Shown here: piece by piece, positions 45,314-55,726 of the stretch
Layout: each line of letters starts with the position of its first letter
How positions within the stretch are numbered: the stretch's first letter is position 1
Source of the DNA: Vibrio sp. 99-8-1
GTDB lineage: Bacteria > Pseudomonadota > Gammaproteobacteria > Enterobacterales > Vibrionaceae
Direction of reading: 5' to 3'
Assembly (NCBI RefSeq): GCF_013114595.1
Contig: NZ_VTXE01000006.1
Coordinates: forward strand, 62,001-126,000
Length of the DNA stretch: 64,000 nucleotides
Made by a program: the position numbers and the translations under genes
The notes under the pieces: model-generated
Seen by the model: only the letters and a program-made list of their open reading frames with translations
Databases searched by the model: none
What the model was told of the DNA's origin: nothing

Positions 45314-46606
45314 CTACTTCTTATTGGTTGCGGCTCTATTTTTCACGATTTTACGTAATCGAGCGCGTCTCTCAGCAGAACCTTGGTTGGCATCAGAAGG
45401 GTTGTTGGTACGAGTTTTACGATTTTTAAACGCTGGTTTGCTGTGCATTTTCTGCAATAGTGCATCACGGTTTTTTGGCTCATACCCTGCTTGCTCTACA
45501 CGTCGAATCGTATGACCAATTAACGACTCTACTTGTTGCAACGTCAGTTCTTCTTCACGGCTAACAAAAGACACAGCGTGTCCTTTTTTGCCAGCTCGGC
45601 CTGTTCGGCCAATACGGTGAACATAATCTTCTGCCAAAAATGGCATATCGAAATTCACTACGTGCGGAAGATCTTTAATATCTAGCCCACGAGCAGCCAC
45701 ATCGGTTGCTATCATTACCCGCACCTTGCCGGTTTTAAACTCGTCAAGCGCTCTACGACGGGCACTTTGTGCTTTGTCACCGTGACATAGTACCGCTTTA
45801 ATACCGTCTAGTTTGAGTTCTTTCAATAACGTGTTGGCTGTTTCTTTGTAGTTCACAAAGACCAATACCTGTTGCCAGTTCTTACGACCAATAAGTTCAG
45901 ATAACATTTCATACTTTCTTTCTTGGTCTACTGGGTAGACAACATGCGCGATAGCGTCTGCCGTTACGTTTTCTTGAGCTACGGATACTCTTTTCGGTTG
46001 ATTCAACATTTCAGCCGCTAGTTTGTTCATTTGCGGAGAGAACGTCGCCGAGAACAGCATAGTCTGTGGCTTTGTTGAAACACCAGACATAATGGTTTCA
46101 ATTGATGAAATAAAGCCCATATCTAACATACGGTCGGCTTCATCGAAAACCAAGAACTCAAGGTTCTGTAGGGAAACACTTTTCTCATCCAGATGCTCAA
46201 TTAAGCGACCAGGTGTTGCTACTAATATGTCGACACCGTTCTTTAGCTTTTGAACCTGTGATGACATTTTCACGCCACCATAAATGGCAGCCACACTCAA
46301 TGATGTGTACTTGATATAATCTTCTATGCTTTGCGCAATCTGTGCCGCCAATTCACGAGTTGGAGCTAGAATAAGAGCACGTGTTTGAAAATGGTTATTA
46401 TCTTTGCTCTTGTCTAGTATCTGCTGAATAATTGGCAGAGCGAAAGCGGCTGTTTTACCTGTCCCTGTCTGAGCATTCGCTAAGATATCGTAGCCTTTAC
46501 GAGCGAGTGGAATCGCTTTCTGCTGAACAGGAGTAAGTTTTTCGTAGCCGCACTCGGACAGTGCTTTCACAATTTCTGGAGAAAAATTCTGAGATGAAAA
46601 TGACAT
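45314..46606 (-). CDS. rhlE: DEAD-box RNA helicase RhlE
   Basis: A 430-residue helicase. In order: Q-motif (FSPEIVKALSECGYEKLTPVQQKAIP), motif I ANAQTGTGKT, Ia PTRELAAQI, II DEAD, III SAT, then C-terminal HGDKAQSARRRALDEF, ATDVAARGLDI and HRIGRTGRAG, and a basic tail (ERRARLRKIVKNRAATNKK). It remodels RNA during ribosome assembly and mRNA decay. The tail and overall similarity favour RhlE over DbpA or SrmB. Confidence 0.92.
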   Translation of the reverse strand: MSFSSQNFSPEIVKALSECGYEKLTPVQQKAIPLARKGYDILANAQTGTGKTAAFALPIIQQILDKSKDNNHFQTRALILAPTRELAAQIAQSIEDYIKYTSLSVAAIYGGVKMSSQVQKLKNGVDILVATPGRLIEHLDEKSVSLQNLEFLVFDEADRMLDMGFISSIETIMSGVSTKPQTMLFSATFSPQMNKLAAEMLNQPKRVSVAQENVTADAIAHVVYPVDQERKYEMLSELIGRKNWQQVLVFVNYKETANTLLKELKLDGIKAVLCHGDKAQSARRRALDEFKTGKVRVMIATDVAARGLDIKDLPHVVNFDMPFLAEDYVHRIGRTGRAGKKGHAVSFVSREEELTLQQVESLIGHTIRRVEQAGYEPKNRDALLQKMHSKPAFKNRKTRTNNPSDANQGSAERRARLRKIVKNRAATNKK

Positions 46607-46984
46607 TGTTGTGTTCCTAAAATTAAACGGCTACGACCACGTAAAGCATAACCAAAAATACGGTGGCAGATTGTAGAACAAACTGTATCGAAACGGCAGT
46701 CATTTTACCAATTAGTCGCAATAAGCTCGAAAATACCACAATTTAGTGGCAACAAGTCATTTAGAAGCCATGCTTTTCAAGGTAAAAATACGGTCTAATC
46801 ACTGCCAACGACTAACAGTGTAGTGGATTAGCATGATGTAATCACCGTTCGCTATTACTTCAATAGACACCGATTCGAACGAATTAACCTTTCCTGAAAC
46901 ACATAGCTATACTGTTTGTTACAGCGCAAACTGGCTTGAACTAGAAAAGCCAGTGAGCAATTTAGCAATCAAGTTGGAGAAGGT
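46607..46984. other. Divergent promoter region of rhlE and the VOC gene
   Basis: About 380 bases between divergent genes. Long leaders are common for DEAD-box helicase mRNAs, so part of it may be the rhlE 5' untranslated region. I see no strong hairpin or operator; GGAGAAGG just before 46985 is the ribosome site of the VOC gene. Confidence 0.35.
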
Positions 46985-47353
46985 ATGAATAGTTATATTT
47001 CTATATTTGAAATACCAGCATTAGATATTTCAAGAGCAATCAATTTCTACCAAGCAATTCTGGACATCGATATAGAGGAAATGGAGATGCCGAACATGGC
47101 AATGGGAATATTCCCTTATGAAAATCAGTCGGTTACCGGAGTTATTTTAAAGGAAGAAGGTTTCCTGCCTTCGTCAAATGGCGTGACTATATATCTAAAC
47201 GGTGGAGATGACCTTCAAGTTGTTCTTGATGAAGTGGTGAAAAATCGTGGTGAAATCATTATCCCTAAAACAGCTCATGCTGATGAAAGTGGTTTTTTCG
47301 CCATTTTCCTTGATTCAGAAGGAAACAGAATGGGATTACATTCAGCAAATTGA
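46985..47353 (+). CDS. VOC (glyoxalase/bleomycin-resistance fold) family protein
   Basis: A 122-residue protein starting with FEIPALDISRAINFYQAILDI, the common opening of this fold, and ending SGFFAIFLDSEGNRMGLHS, which carries the second-repeat metal-side motif. The fold supports many metal-dependent reactions; which one here is unknown. Strong ribosome site. Monocistronic. Confidence 0.87.
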   Translation: MNSYISIFEIPALDISRAINFYQAILDIDIEEMEMPNMAMGIFPYENQSVTGVILKEEGFLPSSNGVTIYLNGGDDLQVVLDEVVKNRGEIIIPKTAHADESGFFAIFLDSEGNRMGLHSAN

Positions 47354-47548
47354 TTCAGCATCTTGATGGGTAACATTCTCCATCTCAAGTGAGGTTGGCT
47401 GACTCACCTCTTACGTTTAAAGCAGGATCTACTTGAGTTAAACAATCTAAATCTCATTAACAAGGGTTCAGCTTATGAAGTTCAAGTGTCTTTTTAACAA
47501 CTCTTTACTATAGTTTAGCTAACTATTTCTTACATATTAGGCTGAAAT

Positions 47549-48319
47549 TTGAAGCGTTTGTCACTACTGATTTTTTTGTTCTCCATGTACTTGTACGACT
47601 CAGAATTAAGCTTTGCCTCTGACTCTTCTATGACATTGACTCTAGCGGCAGTTGAATGGAAGCCAATGAACAGCCCGGAACTTGAAAATGATGGATATAT
47701 GTCAGAAATAGTCCGCTCTGCCCTCTCTCAAATGGGTTATACCTTGGATATTAAATGGGCACCATGGAATAGGGTATTGGAGATGAGCAAACTAGGTGGC
47801 TACGACGGAATATTGGTCGCTTCTCATAAAAAGGAAAGGGAAAGCTACTTTGAATACTCACATAAAATTGGTAGTGAACGATTTATATTCTGGCAACGTA
47901 GCGAAGACGACTATTCTTACGATAGTTTAAATAGCTTTAACGGTATGAAAGTAGGAGTGCTACTCGGATCTAATTTCACTCAAGATCTCAAAAATCATGG
48001 CAACATCATTGTCGATGAAGTTAGTAATATTCGACAGAACATATTGAAACTCTCCCACGGTAGGATAGACGCATTTTTAGGCTCATATGATAATGTAAAC
48101 TATATTTTAAATAGCGAATTGAGTGAGCATAGAGGCCAATTAAAACCCATCACACCAGATTACCGTACCTATGATTTATATATGCTTATTTCGAAAAAGC
48201 ACCCGAATCATAAATCTATAGTGAAGGGGTTTAACCATTCATTAAAGAAAATGATCATGGACGGACGTTATGAGTCGATACTTGTAGAACATGGTATTTT
48301 GAATGTCAAAATCAAATAA
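47549..48319 (+). CDS. Periplasmic solute-binding protein (family 3 type)
   Basis: A 256-residue protein with a signal peptide (KRLSLLIFLFSMYLYDSELSFA) and the pattern of amino-acid-type binding proteins: LTLAAVEWKPMNSPE, GYMSEIVRSALSQMGYTLDIKWAPWNRVLEM, GYDGILVASHKKERESYFEYS, then LNSFNGMKVGVLLGSNF. The start is a TTG; the first ATG would remove most of the signal peptide. No permease or ATPase is adjacent. Such lone proteins in vibrios often feed signalling systems rather than uptake, which is inference. Confidence 0.82.
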   Translation: MKRLSLLIFLFSMYLYDSELSFASDSSMTLTLAAVEWKPMNSPELENDGYMSEIVRSALSQMGYTLDIKWAPWNRVLEMSKLGGYDGILVASHKKERESYFEYSHKIGSERFIFWQRSEDDYSYDSLNSFNGMKVGVLLGSNFTQDLKNHGNIIVDEVSNIRQNILKLSHGRIDAFLGSYDNVNYILNSELSEHRGQLKPITPDYRTYDLYMLISKKHPNHKSIVKGFNHSLKKMIMDGRYESILVEHGILNVKIK

Positions 48320-48643
48320 CGCCTTCAGCTGCTTCCTTACTTAAACACTATATATTCAATTCAGTTTATGGCTTCGATGTATAAGAGTGTCGATGTAAAT
48401 TCGATGATTCTAGAGGGAGTTCCCTCCCCTTTATCTTGATTATCCAAAAATATCTGAAATAACGGCAATATGCTGATAACGGATAAATAGATTGTAACTG
48501 AAACAGGTAAAACGTTAATGCAAACCATTTTTAGACGCACTTAAGCAGTTTGACTCCTGAAGTATTAATGACAATATGGTTATTTATAGAGCTCTTTTAA
48601 AATAGGCTATACTTGTTCTATTGTTGTTAAGCCTTTATTTGAT
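48320..48643. other. Gap before the diguanylate cyclase gene
   Basis: About 320 bases. A short hairpin (GAGGGA at 48413-48418 with TCCCTC at 48421-48426, followed by CCCTTTA) may be a weak end signal for the binding-protein gene. The rest is AT-rich and probably holds the promoter of the next gene. Confidence 0.35.
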
Positions 48644-51112
48644 ATGGATTTTATGCAATCTGACTCATTCATACACCAATCATTGGTAAGAGCGATCCAA
48701 ATAATATCGATTATTTGGATTTGCTTAGCAAACAATGTCGCAATGGCTAATCAGCCAATAACGTTAGGTATCTTGGCATATTTGCCAGAAGAGCAAATGC
48801 TAGAACGCTACCAACCATTGGCTGACTATTTAACCGAAGCATTGCAGAATAGAGAAGTACAACTATTGCCCTTGTCTTACACTAATAATCAAGTGGAGGC
48901 GGCCATTGACAATAATAAACTTGACCTATTATTAACTAATCCAAGTCATTACATCAAACTTCGTACCACACATGAGTTAAGCGGTGCAATGCTTACTCAA
49001 GTCGTCCTCCGCTCCAATGAACTTGTCAGCTCTTTTGGTGGTGTAATAATAACTCATGCCGATAATTCACAGATTAACGCCTTAAGCGATTTGACAGATA
49101 AACATATAGCCGCCGCCGATATACGGTCCCTAGGGGGCTATCAAGCTCAAGCTTACGAAATTATTAAACAAGGCATTCAGCTAAAAGGCCCCTTCTCTTT
49201 CTTAAAAAAACACGATGCTGTCATCACCGCTGTTTTAAATGGAGACACAGATGTTGGTTTCATCCGTAGTGGTGTCATCGAGAGCATGGCACAAAAAGGC
49301 ATATTAGACACAGCACAAATCAAGGTTCTGAATCAGAAACAGGATCCGGCTTTTCCCTTTGTCCACTCAACGACTCTGTACCCTGAATGGCCGTTACTTG
49401 CATTACCTAGGTTATCAGATAGTGATATTCGACGTGTAGCCTCAGCTTTGCTTGCTTTAAACATACACCACCCAGCAGCGAGCGCAGCAGAAATTGGCGG
49501 ATTCAACCCTCCCGCTGATTACCAAGAAGTAGATAACTTAGCACGAACACTTAGGGTTCCTCCCTATGACGAGGCTCCCGAATTTACCTTCAATGACATA
49601 TGGGATAAGCACTTTCAATTGTTGGTTGCAATAGCGGTATCACTAGTGGTTATCGTGCTTCTAGTCTCCCTGCTATTACACCGAAACAAGCAGTTACGCC
49701 ATAGCGCAGAGAAATTGCGCCGAGCTGCGAGTGTTTTCTCAAACACAGGTGAAGGTATTTTCATTACAGACGCTAATGGCCTTATTTTGGATGTGAATGG
49801 CGCGTTTGAAGAAATTACTGGTTACGCACGTTCAGAAGTTGTCGGCAGAAGCTCAAATATACTGAAATCAAACTTACAAAGTCACGCGTTTTATCGAAGC
49901 ATGTGGGAGACTCTAACGCGAACAGATGATTGGCAAGGGGAACTTTGGAACAAGCATAAGAATGGTGAAAACTACGCAATTCAGTTAACTATTGGTGTCA
50001 TTAGAACTAATAATGGTCAAGTGAAAAGCTACGTAGCACTGTTTTCTGACATTACACAAAAGCTGTTTTTCTCTGCCATTGAACGCATTCGAACCAATGC
50101 CATGCAATCAGCGCTAGAGGGGGTTTCTTTAAATAAAACCCTTGATACCATCCTTAAAGATATTGAATCTTTAAGTACTGAAGCAAAATGTTCCATATTA
50201 CTACTTGATCAATCAGGCAAGCATCTTCATAGCTGTTCTGCACCATCATTACCAGAAGCTTATAATCAAGCGATAGATGGGATCGCGATTGGTGACGGTA
50301 TCGGCTCATGTGGAACCGCGGCTTATCGAAAGGAACGCGTAATTGTTGAAGATACCCAACAACATCCGTACTGGGCAGCATTTAAAGAACTCGCGGCTCA
50401 GTATGAGCTTGGTAGCTGCTGGTCTGAACCAATATTTGGTAAAAAAGGACGATTGTTAGGCACGTTTGCGATTTACCACAAAACTCCCCGAGTTCCGCTT
50501 GATAAAGATCTTCGCTTGATTACCCGTACCGTTGATTTTATCAGTCTTCTTATCGAAGAAAAGCGCGCGGAATCTGAGCTTAAACGTTTAGCAGCCGTTG
50601 ATGAGTTGACCTCTTTGCCCAACCGTCGTCAACTTCTCGCTACCATCGATTCAGAAATTGCCCGAGCAAAACGTTATAGCACCCCGTTGTCGTTTTGTAT
50701 GATTGACGTAGATTATTTTAAAAAAGTAAATGATCAACATGGGCATGATGCAGGTGATCAGGTTCTAAAAGCACTCTCTTTAACCATGAATGAGTTTATT
50801 CGTACTACCGATATGGTCGGTCGGTTAGGCGGTGAAGAATTTGGCATCATACTGCCGAACACCACTCAAGAAGATGCTTTGATTATGGCTGACAGGCTAC
50901 GACTTGCGATCGAAAAGTTAACGGTATCTTATGGCGAAAAGTCTCTCAATGTAACAATCTCCATAGGAGTAAGCAGTTTTACTCAGCACTCAGAAATAGC
51001 ACTCAGTAATGAGTTGCTCTCATTAGCCGATCGTTGTTTGTATTATGCCAAACGCAAAGGTCGAAATAGAATCAGCGATACTCCAATAGAACTTGATGCT
51101 AACATCCATTAA
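48644..51112 (+). CDS. PhnD-like sensor diguanylate cyclase (PhnD-TM-PAS-GAF-GGDEF)
   Basis: An 822-residue membrane sensor. Residues 1-36 form a signal or anchor. Residues 40-300 resemble the PhnD/phosphonate-binding fold (ITLGILAYLPEEQMLERYQPLADYLTEAL, LLLTNPSHYIKL). A membrane helix lies at about 326-346, a PAS domain at about 360-475 (GEGIFITDANGLILDVNGAFEEITGYARSEVVGR), a GAF domain at about 485-640, and GGDEF at 650-815 with the active motif RLGGEEFGIIL. The inhibitory-site RxxD (RTTD) sits five residues before GGEEF, so product inhibition is expected. It makes c-di-GMP in response to a periplasmic ligand. Confidence 0.92.
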   Translation: MDFMQSDSFIHQSLVRAIQIISIIWICLANNVAMANQPITLGILAYLPEEQMLERYQPLADYLTEALQNREVQLLPLSYTNNQVEAAIDNNKLDLLLTNPSHYIKLRTTHELSGAMLTQVVLRSNELVSSFGGVIITHADNSQINALSDLTDKHIAAADIRSLGGYQAQAYEIIKQGIQLKGPFSFLKKHDAVITAVLNGDTDVGFIRSGVIESMAQKGILDTAQIKVLNQKQDPAFPFVHSTTLYPEWPLLALPRLSDSDIRRVASALLALNIHHPAASAAEIGGFNPPADYQEVDNLARTLRVPPYDEAPEFTFNDIWDKHFQLLVAIAVSLVVIVLLVSLLLHRNKQLRHSAEKLRRAASVFSNTGEGIFITDANGLILDVNGAFEEITGYARSEVVGRSSNILKSNLQSHAFYRSMWETLTRTDDWQGELWNKHKNGENYAIQLTIGVIRTNNGQVKSYVALFSDITQKLFFSAIERIRTNAMQSALEGVSLNKTLDTILKDIESLSTEAKCSILLLDQSGKHLHSCSAPSLPEAYNQAIDGIAIGDGIGSCGTAAYRKERVIVEDTQQHPYWAAFKELAAQYELGSCWSEPIFGKKGRLLGTFAIYHKTPRVPLDKDLRLITRTVDFISLLIEEKRAESELKRLAAVDELTSLPNRRQLLATIDSEIARAKRYSTPLSFCMIDVDYFKKVNDQHGHDAGDQVLKALSLTMNEFIRTTDMVGRLGGEEFGIILPNTTQEDALIMADRLRLAIEKLTVSYGEKSLNVTISIGVSSFTQHSEIALSNELLSLADRCLYYAKRKGRNRISDTPIELDANIH

Positions 51113-51320
51113 TAATGGTTTATCCAATTTTTATACAGTGTCCACCACTTTTAAAATAGATCATTCCCCTCACCTATTTATTCTTCCAAATAATGCGTTT
51201 TATTGAACAGTACTTGCACTAATAGCATTTTTAATAGCCATTAATCTACTTCATGATATTGGTGGGCGCTGAGTGTAATGACCAGCGTAATAATTACAAT
51301 AAACAATCCGGACCTCTCCA

Positions 51321-53213
51321 ATGAAGAAGTTTAAATTTCAAATTATATGTTCATTAAGTATCATCCTTGTTTCGGTTGTCTCCACCATTATATTTCTAAA
51401 CCATCAATCCTTTAGTGCTGAAAGTATTCAATTAAACAGAGCGCTTCTTCGTCAAAAAAATCATTCGTTTAAAGCGGTACTCGAAGAAAGAATAAGCGGC
51501 TATCGCGAAGCGCTCTCCTCTATCTCTGTTTCAGCCAATGATGTTCAGAATCAGCAGTTATCTGATGAACTTATTAAGCAATTACAGCCTCTGCATCGAT
51601 CGCACAAGCAGATTAGCCAAGGCATTCGCGTAATTAATAATGATGGTGATGTATTTAACCAAGACGGCAAACTGCTCGGCTACAACGTAAAAAAACTGAA
51701 CCGTTCTTACTACAAAGCCATTTTTATAGATGGCGACGACTTTTTTGTCTCCGAGCCGATCACGTCTGCCTTAACAGGCAAAGAAATAATTATTATTGTT
51801 CAAAAAGTAAGTAATTCAGTAGCAATAGGAACATCTGCATTTCTTGAATCAGTGATTGCCCAGCCGAATCAGCCAAAAAATCTATTTTTGTATACTAGCA
51901 ATGGATCAATATTGATCTCCCCTTATGCTGAGCTGAAGGGAAAAAACATTTCTGATGTTCGTCAGCAATATAAAAGTTTCAGTAAAACGACACCCGAACT
52001 CAATTACAGTGCTGAACGTAATAATGAACAAATTTATTTCACTGCATTCTGGGACACCATAGATATTAATGGTTGGAACCTGGTTACGTTTGAACGTGAC
52101 AAAATAATTGAAAGTGCGGTCTCAAAACAATTAATTTATTCTATGTGGGTGATGCTTTTGTGCCTCGGATTAACCGGCATTATCGCAATGTACGTTATTC
52201 ATCGTTTAGTGTTAAAACCCATCGGAGGCGCGCCAAAAGAGATAGAGGCCTTGATGGGAGACATGGCAAAAGGAGAGTTATCTTTAGCTCATGTTCAGCG
52301 TGGCCATCAGTCCAACACCAGCAGTGGCATCTACGCTTCCGTGGTTAATCTTTCTGATCAGTTTTCCAAACTGATCATCAGCTGCCATAAAATATCTGAG
52401 AACATTGCTGCTTCCTCACATCAATTAAGTACCACAATGCAAAGTTCATTAGATAACGCAAAGCAGGAACTAAATCAGGTTGAACAGATATCGACAGCCA
52501 TAACTGAACTTTCATCTACGTCTTTGGAAGTAAGTGATAATGCCGCTATTGCCGAACAAAAAAACCGACAAGCACAACATGAAGTGATGGAAGGCATTGC
52601 AACGCTTCAACAAAACATACTTTTATCAAACGAAATCAACCAGTCGGTAAATGACACTGCCACACTTATTGAGGAGCTGCGCGAGTTTTCGATGGAGATT
52701 GGTTCTGTTACCGAAGTCGTCGACTCTATCTCTGAACAGACTAATTTATTGGCCTTAAATGCGGCGATTGAAGCGGCTCGTGCGGGAGAGCACGGCCGAG
52801 GATTCGCCGTTGTTGCCGATGAAGTCAGAGCACTTGCTTCAAAGACCCAGCAATCTACCGCAAACATACAATCTATTATCGACAAGCTTCAAAAACACGC
52901 AGATAAGGCAAACAGTAATATGTGTCAGAATCTATCGTTAATCTCAGATTCAGTTGATCTTGCCGGTACTATAGAATCTACTTTTAAAAATATATCGGAT
53001 TCAGTTGAATCGATTTCAGAAATGAACACACTGGTCGCCACGGCATCTCAGCAACAGCATAGTGTCACAGAAGAGATATCAAGCAACGTAAATCGCACTT
53101 ACGACTTAGTACAGGAAAATGTTGAGTCAGTAATCCAGATTCAGCAGGCTTCGACAGAACTATCAAAAATGTCAGAGACACAAAAATCCGAACTGTCGTT
53201 TTTTAAAGTCTGA
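51321..53213 (+). CDS. Methyl-accepting chemotaxis protein with a Cache sensor
   Basis: A 630-residue chemoreceptor: membrane helix at 7-27, a Cache-type periplasmic domain at about 30-270 ([33 protein letters not shown]), a second helix at about 273-295, a HAMP-like linker, and the signalling domain with the tip [35 protein letters not shown]. It controls the flagellar CheA kinase. The ligand is unknown. It lacks a C-terminal NWETF-like tether. Confidence 0.93.
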   Translation: MKKFKFQIICSLSIILVSVVSTIIFLNHQSFSAESIQLNRALLRQKNHSFKAVLEERISGYREALSSISVSANDVQNQQLSDELIKQLQPLHRSHKQISQGIRVINNDGDVFNQDGKLLGYNVKKLNRSYYKAIFIDGDDFFVSEPITSALTGKEIIIIVQKVSNSVAIGTSAFLESVIAQPNQPKNLFLYTSNGSILISPYAELKGKNISDVRQQYKSFSKTTPELNYSAERNNEQIYFTAFWDTIDINGWNLVTFERDKIIESAVSKQLIYSMWVMLLCLGLTGIIAMYVIHRLVLKPIGGAPKEIEALMGDMAKGELSLAHVQRGHQSNTSSGIYASVVNLSDQFSKLIISCHKISENIAASSHQLSTTMQSSLDNAKQELNQVEQISTAITELSSTSLEVSDNAAIAEQKNRQAQHEVMEGIATLQQNILLSNEINQSVNDTATLIEELREFSMEIGSVTEVVDSISEQTNLLALNAAIEAARAGEHGRGFAVVADEVRALASKTQQSTANIQSIIDKLQKHADKANSNMCQNLSLISDSVDLAGTIESTFKNISDSVESISEMNTLVATASQQQHSVTEEISSNVNRTYDLVQENVESVIQIQQASTELSKMSETQKSELSFFKV

Positions 53214-53244
53214 TTACTGGTACTCGCTTGAAGCAGATTTTACT

Positions 53245-53391
53245 CTAGCCAGTGTTGTTTAAGCTCTCTTCTACAATCGCTCCTATAGGGCTTATTACAC
53301 TTTTATCGCCTATAGATAGAGATGTGCTCACCACTACTGACGTTGAAAGTACGGCTGAAATCATTACGATCAGCTTAGATAGCTTAGACAT
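53245..53391 (-). CDS. Small secreted or anchored protein, 48 residues
   Basis: From the ATG at 53391, with AGGA nine bases upstream. It starts MSKLSKLIVMISAVLSTSVV, a plausible signal peptide, and leaves a mature part of about 25 residues ending VEESLNNTG. The open frame extends upstream to 53466, but the first 25 residues are basic and unlike a start. No family recognised; coding status is moderate. Confidence 0.45.
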   Translation of the reverse strand: MSKLSKLIVMISAVLSTSVVVSTSLSIGDKSVISPIGAIVEESLNNTG

Positions 53392-53527
53392 AGTTTTTAT
53401 TCCTGTTTTTCTTTTCGATGGCAGCAGGATATCAACATGTTCTTTGGCAGAAATTGCGCCGTGCAATTTTGCAATGATTAATTATGATTACGGCACTTAA
53501 TTCATATAAGGTAATAACGGAGAGAAA

Positions 53528-53590
53528 ATGTTTCGAAAGTATAAAATTCCCGTTGCACTGTTAGTGCATATTCGTAACGAGTTGGATTAA
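53528..53590 (+). CDS. Possible 20-residue leader peptide upstream of a DEAD-box helicase gene
   Basis: An ATG at 53528 preceded by GGAGAG encodes MFRKYKIPVALLVHIRNELD and stops at 53588-53590. The Shine-Dalgarno match is better than that of most genes nearby. The helicase starts 118 bases later. It may be a regulatory leader, or chance. Confidence 0.3.
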   Translation: MFRKYKIPVALLVHIRNELD

Positions 53591-53707
53591 TCGGGCAAAA
53601 AATAGTCTTATCCTGCTAGCGTAAACTAAGCGGGTAAACACATAGATAATTTGCTGATAGCTAGGTAAACTATCCAGCTATTATCTTAGCCTAGACCACG
53701 TAACTGA

Positions 53708-54964
53708 ATGACCAATGCAACCACTCCAGCCAACTTTGACCAGCTTGGCCTTATTTCGCCTTTATTAGCTCGATTAACTGAACTAGATTATCAGCAGCCT
53801 ACCCCGATTCAGGCTCAAGCGATTCCTGAAGTACTATCCAATCGAGACATTATTGCGGGTGCGAATACAGGCTCAGGTAAAACGGCTTCGTTTGCGCTAC
53901 CGATGCTGCAGAAAATACACTTAGACGGGCCAATAAGCAGCAAAGACGCTAAAGGTAATTATGTTACTAATCTAATACTGGCGCCGACTCGCGAACTCGC
54001 AAAACAGATATCAGACAGTATCAAGTCCTATGCCGTGTACTTTAACGGCGCAATTAAAACTGTCGCGGTTTTTGGTGGCGTGTCAGCCAATACTCAAATG
54101 CTTGCTCTACGCGGTGGAGCAGATATTGTGGTTGCAACACCCGGACGATTACTCGATCTCATCTCGAGTAACGCATTGAAACTCAATAGAGTTAATACCT
54201 TAGTTCTAGATGAAGCTGACAGAATGCTAAGCCTCGGTTTTACTGAAGAGCTATCACAAATAACAGCGCTATTACCGAGTAAAAAGCAAACACTACTATT
54301 TTCCGCTACATTTCCTGAACAAGTTGATCTTTTAGCGAAAGCACTTCTTCAAGATCCAGTAGAAATACATCTACAAAGTACCGACGCCAGTACTCTGGTT
54401 CAACGCGTCTTCACGGTAAACAAAGGTGAAAAGACTGCGGTCGTTGCTCACTTAATTAAACAGAACCAGTGGAAACAGTCGCTGATTTTCGTCAATGCTA
54501 AAAATCGTTGTGAAAACTTAGCAGATAAGCTGTGCAAAAGAGGAATCAACGCAGATGTCTTTCATGGCGATCTAAGCCAAGGGGCTCGAACCCAGATACT
54601 TGACGCATTTAAAGCGGGTAGGCTTGAAGTATTAATTGCTACAGATATTGCTGCTCGTGGTATCGATATAGAAAAACTGCCGGTGGTGTTTAATTTTGAC
54701 TTACCGAGAAGTCCTGCGGATTACATGCACCGTATTGGTCGAAGTGGTCGAGCAGGAGAAATAGGTCTCGCTCTTTCACTTATCGACTATCAAGACTATC
54801 ACCATTTCAGTATCATTGAGAAAAAGAACAAGATTCGCCTTGAGCGAGAGCAAGTAAATGGTTTTGAAGTAGACAACGAAGTCAATGACGCCCTAGCCGC
54901 TCTTGAAAAGCCTAAAGCTAAGCCGGCGGGAAGCGGAAAGAAAAAACGCAAAAACCGACGCTAA
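53708..54964 (+). CDS. DEAD-box RNA helicase, RhlE-like
   Basis: A 418-residue helicase with all motifs: Q-motif (DYQQPTPIQAQAIPE), GANTGSGKT, APTRELAKQI, DEAD, SAT, FHGDLSQGARTQIL, ATDIAARGIDI and HRIGRSGRAG, plus a short Lys/Arg tail. It is the second DEAD-box protein in the window and is clearly distinct from the one at 45314-46606. The cellular target is unknown; ribosome assembly or cold adaptation are usual roles. Confidence 0.9.
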   Translation: MTNATTPANFDQLGLISPLLARLTELDYQQPTPIQAQAIPEVLSNRDIIAGANTGSGKTASFALPMLQKIHLDGPISSKDAKGNYVTNLILAPTRELAKQISDSIKSYAVYFNGAIKTVAVFGGVSANTQMLALRGGADIVVATPGRLLDLISSNALKLNRVNTLVLDEADRMLSLGFTEELSQITALLPSKKQTLLFSATFPEQVDLLAKALLQDPVEIHLQSTDASTLVQRVFTVNKGEKTAVVAHLIKQNQWKQSLIFVNAKNRCENLADKLCKRGINADVFHGDLSQGARTQILDAFKAGRLEVLIATDIAARGIDIEKLPVVFNFDLPRSPADYMHRIGRSGRAGEIGLALSLIDYQDYHHFSIIEKKNKIRLEREQVNGFEVDNEVNDALAALEKPKAKPAGSGKKKRKNRR

Positions 54965-55082
54965 AAACTCGCAAATAGATAGACAAGAACAAGTGAAACA
55001 AATTGAGATATTACAGCACAATTTAATCGCAGCGCTATGAAAGCATAAACGTTGAATTGCTGCTTTAACAGGAGAACTTATA

Positions 55083-55457
55083 ATGACTCAAACAACAAAA
55101 ACCATGGAAGTACCTGTTGCTATCGCTGATAGAGTTCAGGCATTAATTGATGCACATGAAGCCAAAGAAAAATTTAATGCAGAGCGAAAAGTTGTAGTCA
55201 ACGATTTATTGGCGATGGATGGTCTCAGCTGTGAAATGGCGGTTTATAGCCTATCTCAGGATGAGTTACTCGATACATTAAGATTTGTTTATGAACTTTC
55301 TGGCACCAACAGTAAGTTTGTTAAAAATATCCTTAATCAGTCGCGAGAAAATCCTAAAAAACTGCTTACTGACTCGCAGCGCTCATCAGCCAAGAGCTTG
55401 TTATTCAATTTACTGAACGATCCTTCATTGATCTCTGCGATGAACGAGATCAAATAG
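55083..55457 (+). CDS. Conserved-looking hypothetical protein, 124 residues
   Basis: A mainly helical, soluble protein without signal peptide or membrane helix (VPVAIADRVQALIDAHEAKEKF near the start, ELSGTNSKFVKNILNQSRENP in the centre). GGAG precedes the ATG and a terminator follows at once, so it is a compact one-gene unit. I do not recognise the family. The N-terminus weakly recalls small DNA-binding or antitoxin-like helices, but no motif supports that. Confidence 0.65.
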   Translation: MTQTTKTMEVPVAIADRVQALIDAHEAKEKFNAERKVVVNDLLAMDGLSCEMAVYSLSQDELLDTLRFVYELSGTNSKFVKNILNQSRENPKKLLTDSQRSSAKSLLFNLLNDPSLISAMNEIK

Positions 55458-55476
55458 AAACCATTTAGCAAATTTG

Positions 55477-55498
55477 GGAGAGGCAACTCTCCTTTTTT
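55477..55498 (+). terminator. Rho-independent terminator
   Basis: GGAGAG (55477-55482), loop GCAA, CTCTCC (55487-55492), then six T. It ends the 124-residue gene. Confidence 0.88.
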
Positions 55499-55726
55499 GT
55501 TTTAAAGGCAAAATAGTGCTAATAACCCACTGTTAAAAAGCCGTTTTTACTCACCACTGCTTCGCCTAGCACTATATAACGACAAATTCACCACTCTTTT
55601 TAATCACCTTTGATCTCTTACTATGTGATCCGTCAACTATCTGCAATGAATGACATCAGATAGTATTATTGATAAGGGAAATGGATTCTTATCGATCACA
55701 CGGATTAGCAAACATAGAGTACTACT

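Noticed and set aside
45259..45429. Extension of the SGNH frame as a real 120-residue protein
   Set aside because: After residue 62 the frame runs through the rhlE terminator and antisense to rhlE codons, with no family similarity.
53252..53500. Plus-strand 82-residue open frame
   Set aside because: It is the shadow of the minus-strand small protein, which has a signal peptide and a ribosome site; the plus frame has neither.
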